Positions 35,746-42,319 of a stretch of DNA of 63,535 nt are shown here, piece by piece. The notes below the pieces were generated by a model. It worked only from the letters and a program-made list of their open reading frames with translations, ran no database searches and was not told the origin of the DNA. The stretch's first letter is position 1, and every line of letters starts with the position of its first letter. The position numbers were made by a program, and so were the translations under genes. The stretch is from Desulfuromonas sp. (GTDB lineage: Bacteria; Desulfobacterota; Desulfuromonadia; Desulfuromonadales; Desulfuromonadaceae). Location: positions 1 through 63,535 of the forward strand of contig PKUE01000054.1 of assembly GCA_002869685.1 (NCBI GenBank). Reading direction: 5' to 3'.

Positions 35746-36684
35746 ATGAACTACGCACGTCTCTCGACCATCACGGCTATTGCGGCAACATTGCTGTTGT
35801 GTGCCGCCACCCAACTGTGGGCTGGCGCCTGGACCATGCCCCAGGGGAAACTTTACACTCGTCTGGCGTACAGCGAGTATGAATCCAATCGCTATTTCAA
35901 TGAAAATGGCACCACCCATGATTATTCGCCCAATGAAGCCTTCAAAGCGCTGTCACGTGGGACACTGCCCCGTGAATTTGATTACGATGAACAAACCTGG
36001 TCGTTCTACTCTGAATACGGTCTGATTGACAACCTGACCCTGATTGGCTCCTTTGATTACAAAGAAGCCGAGTGGACCTATCAGGCAGGGATTGGCACCT
36101 CCAGTCCGACGGTGGATAAAACAGCAAAAACATCCGGCCTGGCAGATATCAACCTCGGTCTGCGCTACCGCTTGCTGCAAACACAGAGCGGCGTTCTGTC
36201 ACTGCAGGCTCTGTATAAAACCGGCGAAGCGTATGATGAGAAGGATAAAGATATGGGAACCGACATCCAACTGGGTGACGGTCAGGACGACTTCGACCTG
36301 CGTATCCAATATGGTCAATCCCTGTACCCTCTGATCCCCGGCTACTGCAACGTTGAAGCCGGTTATCGCTGGCGGACCCAGGAATATTCCGATCAGTTCC
36401 GTTACCTGCTCGAAGCGGGCGTCGATATCACCTCCGCCCTCTACGCCCGGACGAAACTGGATGGCTACGCCAGCTTTGGCAACGGTGACGATGCCCCGGA
36501 TGGTAAATACACCGAAATCGATTCCAACCCTTATGAATCTGATCTCGGCAAACTGGAACTGACCCTGGGTTACAAAATCACCAGCCAGTTTTCTGTAGAG
36601 GCCAGTTATTTCAACGAACTCTATGGTGCCAGCACCACTAAAGGTGAGACCTGGTCACTGGCCATTGCCGCAACCCTGTTTTAG
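35746..36684 (+). CDS. outer membrane beta-barrel protein
   Basis: 312 residues with a signal peptide ending LWAGA (about residue 26-28). The rest alternates aromatic and polar residues in short strands (GKLYTRLAYSEYESN, LIDNLTLIGSFDYKEAEW, GLRYRLLQ) and ends ETWSLAIAATLF with a terminal aromatic, the C-terminal signature of outer membrane barrels. GAGGAGG precedes the ATG. The divergent region upstream (35568-35745) has AT-rich repeats (GATAGATAGATAATCGA). It resembles MetA/'transporter' barrels, but no substrate can be named. Confidence 0.82.
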   Translation: MNYARLSTITAIAATLLLCAATQLWAGAWTMPQGKLYTRLAYSEYESNRYFNENGTTHDYSPNEAFKALSRGTLPREFDYDEQTWSFYSEYGLIDNLTLIGSFDYKEAEWTYQAGIGTSSPTVDKTAKTSGLADINLGLRYRLLQTQSGVLSLQALYKTGEAYDEKDKDMGTDIQLGDGQDDFDLRIQYGQSLYPLIPGYCNVEAGYRWRTQEYSDQFRYLLEAGVDITSALYARTKLDGYASFGNGDDAPDGKYTEIDSNPYESDLGKLELTLGYKITSQFSVEASYFNELYGASTTKGETWSLAIAATLF

Positions 36685-36690
36685 ATGGAT

Positions 36691-36722
36691 ACGCCCGGAG
36701 CACCGATGAGTGCTCCGGGCGT
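36691..36722 (+). other. GC-rich hairpin after the outer membrane gene
   Basis: A perfect 12-bp stem ACGCCCGGAGCA / TGCTCCGGGCGT with an 8-nt loop, 6 bp past the stop. There is no T-run behind it, so termination is less certain; it may stabilise the mRNA end. Confidence 0.6.
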
Positions 36723-36734
36723 ACATAGTCAATC

Positions 36735-37508
36735 ATGCCAACCACTGCACACCGAACAATCGCACTGATCATCCCGGCTCGCAACGAGGCAGAATCGCTC
36801 CCCCAGGTTCTTAAAAATATCCCTCAGGGCATCCAGCGCATTATTGTTGTTGATAACGGGTCCACCGATTCAACCGCCCAGCTCGCCCGTTATCATGGCG
36901 CGACCGTCGTTTCACAGCCGCGCCCCGGTTATGGTCAGGCCTGTCTGGCAGGAATTGAGTTCCTGCAACAAGACCCACCGGATCTGCTGGCATTTGCCGA
37001 TGGTGATGGCAGTGACAACCACCGCGAGTTGACACGACTGATCGATATCCTGGAGAGCGAGCAACGTGATCTGGTTCTCGCGCAACGTATTCCTAAAAGT
37101 CGCGAGGCACTCAGTCCGCAACAACGCTTCGGCAACGGGCTGGCAACCTTGCTGATCAGCCTGATCTGGGGTGGCAATTACCAGGATCTCGGTCCTATGC
37201 GGATTATCCGCTGGGACGCGCTGCAAAAACTGGACATGAAAGACTGTAACTTCGGTTGGACCATCGAAATGCAGATCAAAGCCCTGCAACATCACTTGAG
37301 CATTCGGGAAATTCCAGTGACCTACCTGCCGCGGCTGGCAGGCGAGTCCAAGATAAGTCGCACAGTGAGCGGTGTCATCAAAGCGGGCAGTAAAATCCTC
37401 TGGGTGGTGGCTCGGGAAGCTTGGCGCAGCCGGACTCAGCTGTTTAATCGCCTACGGCGTAAAACGGATGTGGCCAGCAAAGCCAGCAAAGGTGCCAGCC
37501 AGATATAA
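36735..37508 (+). CDS. glycosyltransferase family 2 (polyprenyl-P-hexose synthase type)
   Basis: 257 residues. Starts with IALIIPARNEAESLPQVLKN and IIVVDNGSTDST, with FADGDGSDN as the DxD site and YLPRLAGESKISRTVSG as the usual acceptor-side loop. No C-terminal membrane pair. Such enzymes move a sugar from a nucleotide donor to polyprenyl phosphate. The last 73 bases overlap, tail to tail, the end of the convergent GT-C-like gene. Confidence 0.9.
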   Translation: MPTTAHRTIALIIPARNEAESLPQVLKNIPQGIQRIIVVDNGSTDSTAQLARYHGATVVSQPRPGYGQACLAGIEFLQQDPPDLLAFADGDGSDNHRELTRLIDILESEQRDLVLAQRIPKSREALSPQQRFGNGLATLLISLIWGGNYQDLGPMRIIRWDALQKLDMKDCNFGWTIEMQIKALQHHLSIREIPVTYLPRLAGESKISRTVSGVIKAGSKILWVVAREAWRSRTQLFNRLRRKTDVASKASKGASQI

Positions 37509-38779
37509 CCAGCAGTCCAGGGATCTTCCTGCCAGATTCCGGTCAGAAAATATTTTGCCACCACCTGATAGCTGAGCAACACGGCCCAACTCATAACGAT
37601 GGCCGCAGCTCTGGGAACCAGTGCGGTAAACGCGACCAGATAGAGGGCGTACCAGGGGTGCAGTGTCGGGGTCAGCAACAGAAAAAACAGCAATTGTGCG
37701 GACAACAGGGAGACCAGCACCGCCAGTGAACGCTGTCGGTGCTGGCACAATCGCAGCCAGCCCACCAGCAGCACGACAGCAAAAGTGCTGGCCAGGATCA
37801 ACCGGGCCACATCGCCGGACTGAACAAAGGTGCGCAGCTGTTGGAAGGTAAAGCCGGAAAATTCCCAATGGCGTGAATAGGTGCCGAGCGTTTCAAGGCC
37901 ATGCAGAATTTGTGGACAGAACGGCAGTGTAAAGAACACCATGGTTGTCATACCGGCCAGAAAAAAGGTTCGCCGTTGTTCGCCTGGAACCATCAACAGG
38001 CAGAACGGAACAAAGATGACCGGAAACACTTTCACCAGGACCGCCATGGACAAGGCCACCCCGCTCCACAACCCGGCCCACCGACGGCCGGAGACAGCGG
38101 TCCACAGTGAAACTAAAACGAGAAAGACCGCCAGAATATCAATATGGGCGGAGGCCGCACATTCGACAATAACCAGGGGATGCCAGGCATAAAAGGCTAA
38201 CCACCAGAGAGGGCGGCCAAGACGTTGCAACAGCCGCCACAGAATAAAACAACTGCCCAGATCAATCATGATCAACAGCAGTTTATAAGCTATAAGATGC
38301 CCCGCAGCCAGCGCAAAAAACAGTTCCGCCACAGGGGGATACAGAGTAACCAGAGCGGGATGATTGATCTGGTTCTGCAAGATGGCCATCCGGGCCGAGT
38401 CCGCCACCGCCTGTTGCGGTGCCTGGGCATAGGGATTGACACCATGCAGAACATTCAGACCATCCCACAAATATCGATAGACATCGTCTGACAACTGTGG
38501 CGCTGCACTGACAAACAAGACCCGAAAGCAGGCCCCGGTCAGGAGTATCCACCATCCAACCCATTGCGGTGTCGATGTTGCCGGAACAACTAACAGTCCG
38601 GCCAGGATGGCAACAATGCTCCCGCTGACCAGCAAAAACTCGGGAATAAACAGACGCAGATCGTCACGACTTGCCAGAAAAAGATAGGAGAAACAAATAA
38701 TGACCACTGCGAAAAACACCGCCGTACTTACGGCCTTATCGCTCTTCGCCTGGGTTATGTTATTGTGGCTTATGCTCAT
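37436..38779 (-). CDS. polytopic GT-C/GT87-like glycosyltransferase
   Basis: About 447 residues with some eleven membrane helices. The periplasmic loop after the first pair has DDVYRYLWDGLNVLHGVNPYA, like mannosyl- or arabinosyl-type GT-C enzymes that take a polyprenyl-linked sugar. It fits the preceding polyprenyl-sugar synthase. The start is open: an ATG at 38779 (GGAAG upstream) lies inside the rhodanese gene on the other strand; a GTG further down would avoid most of that overlap. The tail overlaps the GT2 gene. Confidence 0.82.
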   Translation of the reverse strand: MSISHNNITQAKSDKAVSTAVFFAVVIICFSYLFLASRDDLRLFIPEFLLVSGSIVAILAGLLVVPATSTPQWVGWWILLTGACFRVLFVSAAPQLSDDVYRYLWDGLNVLHGVNPYAQAPQQAVADSARMAILQNQINHPALVTLYPPVAELFFALAAGHLIAYKLLLIMIDLGSCFILWRLLQRLGRPLWWLAFYAWHPLVIVECAASAHIDILAVFLVLVSLWTAVSGRRWAGLWSGVALSMAVLVKVFPVIFVPFCLLMVPGEQRRTFFLAGMTTMVFFTLPFCPQILHGLETLGTYSRHWEFSGFTFQQLRTFVQSGDVARLILASTFAVVLLVGWLRLCQHRQRSLAVLVSLLSAQLLFFLLLTPTLHPWYALYLVAFTALVPRAAAIVMSWAVLLSYQVVAKYFLTGIWQEDPWTAGYIWLAPLLALLATSVLRRRRLNS

Positions 38780-39581
38780 GACTTCCATTCAAACGGCTTC
38801 CGCCTTTTCCCTGCAGCGTCTCGACATTCAGCGCGGTGCGCAAACCCATGACAGCATGGTTGTCCTTGACGCCCGCCCTCAGGCACAATACCTGGCCGGG
38901 CACATCCCCGGAGCATTCAGTTTCAGCTGGGAGGACTATACCAGACCCGACAGTTACGGCGTCAACTACCGAATTTTTCCAGTCGCGGAACTCTGCTCGG
39001 CATTGGGTGCGTACGGTATTTCGGCACAAAGCACCGTATTGATCTACGGCGATGCCGATACCAGTTGGGGTGGTGAAGGCTGGCTGGCCTGGCTGTTCGC
39101 CTACCTTGGCCATCAAGGCCCGGTTTACCTGCTTGATGGAGGCATTCAGGCCTGGCAGGCTGCCCGACTACCGGTAGTGACTACACCGCCTGCCACAGTT
39201 GAAGCAGTTTCCTACACTGCCGACCTACAGCAACAACTGGCAATTTCCGCTCAACAGATTGCCGCACGCCAGGACCAGATCACGCTGGTTGACACCCGCA
39301 ATTACTGGCTGGAGTGGTTTCCCGGACATCTGCCTCAGGCCGTCCACCTGGACTGGAAAGAGTTCTATCAGGGTGACACGAAATCCCCCCTGGACGGTGA
39401 CGCATTGCGCCAGTTGCTCGCCAGCAAAGGCATTGATGTGAGCAAACCGGTTGTCTACTACTGTACCGGGGGAATTCGCTCCGGATACTGCTGGATGGTT
39501 CATGAGTTATCCGGGTTGCCTTCAGCAATCAATTTCGAGGGAGGCACTGAAGAGTGGGACGCCTACCGAAAGACCCCCTGA
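38700..39581 (+). CDS. exported two-domain rhodanese-like sulfurtransferase
   Basis: 293 residues with a membrane anchor or signal (about 8-35, SLFAWVMLLWLML). Two rhodanese domains: an inactive N-terminal one (VVLDARPQAQYLAGHIPGAF, near 54) and a C-terminal one with the active-site loop YYCTGGIRS near 257-265 (Cys). It would act in the periplasm on persulfide sulfur. AGGAG precedes the ATG. Stop and next start overlap (TGATG). A rhodanese, Fe-S reductase and TVP38 group suggests reduced-sulfur handling (inference). Confidence 0.86.
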   Translation: MTTAKNTAVLTALSLFAWVMLLWLMLMTSIQTASAFSLQRLDIQRGAQTHDSMVVLDARPQAQYLAGHIPGAFSFSWEDYTRPDSYGVNYRIFPVAELCSALGAYGISAQSTVLIYGDADTSWGGEGWLAWLFAYLGHQGPVYLLDGGIQAWQAARLPVVTTPPATVEAVSYTADLQQQLAISAQQIAARQDQITLVDTRNYWLEWFPGHLPQAVHLDWKEFYQGDTKSPLDGDALRQLLASKGIDVSKPVVYYCTGGIRSGYCWMVHELSGLPSAINFEGGTEEWDAYRKTP

Positions 39582-41443
39582 TGAACACGCTGACACAACC
39601 AGCCGATAGTGCCCGCTCCGGAACCTCGTCCGCCTGCCCGATGACCACGTCGGTCGACATAAGGGATCTGGAGATGCTCGTCGATGGCTGCACCGATTGC
39701 GGTGCCTGCATCAAACAGTGCTCTTTTCTGCAACGCCACGGCAGCCCTGCAGCAATCCAATTGCAGCATCGTGACGATCCAGAACTGGGCAAGATCGCTT
39801 TTTCCTGCAGCCTGTGCGGCTTATGCAATGTTATCTGTCCGGCCGAACTCAGCCTGGATCGCTACTTTCTGGCCATGCGCCGTCACTATGTCGACAGTCA
39901 TCCGCAACAACTCAAAAAATACGGAGGGCTGCGGTTCTATGAAACCCTCGGCACCTCAAAGTGGTTCAGCCACTATGCCTTGCCCGACCAATGCCGGGAA
40001 GTGTTCTTCCCCGGCTGTGCCCTGTCCGGCAGTCGCCCTCACCTGACCTGGGAGCTCTACCAGCACATGCGCTGTGACTCCCCCAGCCTCGGGCTGGTTC
40101 TCGACTGTTGCAGTAAACCCTCTCATGACCTTGGAGACCAGCAACGTTTTGAACGTAAATTGTTTCCGCTGATCGATTTTCTCGATCGCCATGGCATTCG
40201 GCAGGTGATCACAGCTTGTCCCAACTGCCACCAGGTGTTCAAACGCTACGCACCCCAGCTGCGCTGCCGTTCCGTCTATGAAGTCCTCAACCAGGGCCAG
40301 CTGCCGGAGCAGCCACAACGTCAGGGAACCGTTACCATCCACGATCCCTGCGTCAGTCGTATGGAGAGCGACATCCATGCTTCGGTACGCAACCTGATTG
40401 ACAAAGTGGGACTGGACTGTCAGGAGATGAAGAACTCCCGACGAACCGCCCTGTGTTGTGGAGAGGGGGGCAGCGTCATGGCGGAGGACCGGGAACTGGC
40501 TCTTTCCTGGCGAGAGCGGCGCGCTGAGCAGGCCGCTGAACGCCAGATCATCAGCTATTGCGCCGGCTGTGTCGATTTTCTGCGCCCAGTGGCATCAACA
40601 AGTCACGTGCTGGATCTGGTTTTCGACCCGCACAATGATTTAGGCCCTGAGCAGCAGAGTCCCGGTTCACTCAAACGCTATCGCAATCGGCTGCAACTGA
40701 AAAAACGCGCCCGAAAACAGATTCAATGCAAAACCTGCGGAGATCGAAGTATGACTACATCCCCCCCCACCCCGTCACGAAAGAAACGGTTCAGTCAGCT
40801 GCTATTGCTGAGCGGACTCATTGCCGCCATCGTCGCCCTGAAGATGACTGGCGCAGCAGATTATCTGCAACCGGAGAAACTGCGCGACTGGATCGCCGCC
40901 GCCGGCATCTGGGCTCCCGCTATTTTTATGTTGATCTATGCAGCGGCACCGGCGCTATTTCTCCCGGGACTGCCCCTGACCATTCTCGGCGGAATTCTTT
41001 TTGGTCAGGTATGGGGTGTGGTCTACACCATCACCGGCGCCACAGCCGGGGCGTGTATTGCATTTCTGGTCGCCCGCTATCTGGGCAGAGACTGGATTCG
41101 GGCTAAACTGACCGCACCACGCTGGCAAAAACTCGATGAAGATGTTGCCCGCAACGGCTGGAAAGTGGTCGCGTTTACCCGATTGATTCCACTGTTCCCC
41201 TTCAACCTGCTTAACTATGCGTTTGGTCTGACCAAGATCCGCTTCAGCCACTACGCGGTTACTTCGTTCATCTGCATGCTCCCGGCAACCATTGCCTTCA
41301 TTTCCCTGTCAAGCTCCCTTGGCGAACTGATCAAAGGACAGATCTCCAAGGAGTTCATCCTCGGTATTCTTCTGGTTGTCGCCCTATCCCTGCTGCCACT
41401 CTGGTGGAAAAAAAGGCAGGCCAAACAGCATGAAACATCATAA
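39581..41443 (+). CDS. fusion: Fe-S CCG oxidoreductase + TVP38/TMEM64 membrane domain
   Basis: 620 residues. First 370: a two-cluster ferredoxin part (CTDCGACIKQC, CSLCGLCNVICP) and two CCG domains (FPGCALSG...DCCSKPSH, HDPCVSR...LCCGEGGS), like GlpC or HdrD. Last 230: a TVP38/DedA-type domain with FLPGLPLTILGGILFG and RLIPLFPFNLLNYAFGLTKI. A linker CKTCGDRSM joins them. An internal ATG at 40751, preceded by GGAG at 8 nt, could start the membrane part separately. In other genomes the two are usually separate genes as far as I know. Role, perhaps electron transfer to sulfur at the membrane, is inference. Confidence 0.85.
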   Translation: MNTLTQPADSARSGTSSACPMTTSVDIRDLEMLVDGCTDCGACIKQCSFLQRHGSPAAIQLQHRDDPELGKIAFSCSLCGLCNVICPAELSLDRYFLAMRRHYVDSHPQQLKKYGGLRFYETLGTSKWFSHYALPDQCREVFFPGCALSGSRPHLTWELYQHMRCDSPSLGLVLDCCSKPSHDLGDQQRFERKLFPLIDFLDRHGIRQVITACPNCHQVFKRYAPQLRCRSVYEVLNQGQLPEQPQRQGTVTIHDPCVSRMESDIHASVRNLIDKVGLDCQEMKNSRRTALCCGEGGSVMAEDRELALSWRERRAEQAAERQIISYCAGCVDFLRPVASTSHVLDLVFDPHNDLGPEQQSPGSLKRYRNRLQLKKRARKQIQCKTCGDRSMTTSPPTPSRKKRFSQLLLLSGLIAAIVALKMTGAADYLQPEKLRDWIAAAGIWAPAIFMLIYAAAPALFLPGLPLTILGGILFGQVWGVVYTITGATAGACIAFLVARYLGRDWIRAKLTAPRWQKLDEDVARNGWKVVAFTRLIPLFPFNLLNYAFGLTKIRFSHYAVTSFICMLPATIAFISLSSSLGELIKGQISKEFILGILLVVALSLLPLWWKKRQAKQHETS

Positions 41444-41891
41444 CCTCGCAGCCTTGACTTTGCTGTGCTGCTGCCTGCTCTGCACGATGGCAGCGGCACA
41501 GCAACTCGAACTGGTGGCCAAAGATCCCGGCAGCTGGCAGGCCACTCCTGCCAAGGGACGGGCTCTGATCACTTTTTCACCGGACAGTGGACATTTCGAA
41601 CTGACTGCCAGCCACCTGCCGGCAGAGCAGGACTATGTCCTGGTGCAGCATCAAGACCGTGGTGATGGACATGGTTATATGATTTGTACGGTGACAACGA
41701 CGCGTCAGGGAACCATTCGGTTCAACGGCTCCTGGTCTCTCTGGGAAGGAAAAATCTGGCTGGTGCGGGCTGAAGATGTTCGGGGAGCGGCGGGGGATCA
41801 AACGCTGGATCAGCTCAAGGGGTGGCATCCTCGTCATTATCTGTTTGAGACGCGCCTTTTGACGGCGTCACACACCCCTGCGGTTTTTTAA
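41430..41891 (+). CDS. secreted protein of unknown function
   Basis: 153 residues with a Cys-rich signal peptide (LTLLCCCLLCTMAAAQQ, cleavage near residue 22). The mature part is small, beta-rich and contains HQDRGDGHGYMI and RFNGSWSLWEGKIWLV. No family recognised. The start overlaps the end of the fusion gene by 14 bases, so it is translationally coupled to it; the end overlaps the convergent Cys-rich gene by 77 bases. Confidence 0.68.
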   Translation: MKHHNLAALTLLCCCLLCTMAAAQQLELVAKDPGSWQATPAKGRALITFSPDSGHFELTASHLPAEQDYVLVQHQDRGDGHGYMICTVTTTRQGTIRFNGSWSLWEGKIWLVRAEDVRGAAGDQTLDQLKGWHPRHYLFETRLLTASHTPAVF

Positions 41892-42132
41892 GCAGGCCGC
41901 GGCGCACCATTTCCACATGCAGCGGGCAGCTGCAATAACACCCCCCACCGAAATCAATATAATAGCCGCACTTGACCTCTTGGGCGGTTTTTCCGGCCTG
42001 TATGGCAACAATCCGCCCATCAATAACCCGTTCAGAGACGGCACTGCAACAATACCCCTTCTTCAGGCATGAATAGCCACAGGGGCAGTTTACCGTTTTG
42101 GCCATCTCTCTTAGTTCATCGTAGGGCGACAT
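41815..42132 (-). CDS. Cys-rich small protein, metal-binding-like
   Basis: 105 residues with ten cysteines (16, 18, 22, 28, 29, 55, 65, 67, 69, 87) in CPCGYSCLKKGYCC and CYCSCPL. The pattern suggests Zn or Fe-S binding. Its last residues (PSKGASQTDNDEDATP) lie in the overlap with the convergent gene and look unstructured. Not recognised; probably cytosolic. Confidence 0.68.
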   Translation of the reverse strand: MSPYDELREMAKTVNCPCGYSCLKKGYCCSAVSERVIDGRIVAIQAGKTAQEVKCGYYIDFGGGCYCSCPLHVEMVRRGLLKKPQGCVTPSKGASQTDNDEDATP

Positions 42133-42319
42133 AGATTCCTCAGCGTTCTCACAAAAAATTGGGCCTTAATTTAACGGATACCTTCTGTTATGGCAACCAG
42201 TTTTTATAATAAACTCCAATCATTTTAGTCATCAATACGATTTGACTTTTCCTCGCCCCCACCGATATACTCTCTGAGTTACACACTTTACCACTCTCCC
42301 GCACGCAAGGCAGAATACC

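Noticed and set aside
36691-36722. Intrinsic terminator after the outer membrane gene
   Set aside because: Strong stem but no T-run, so listed only as a hairpin.
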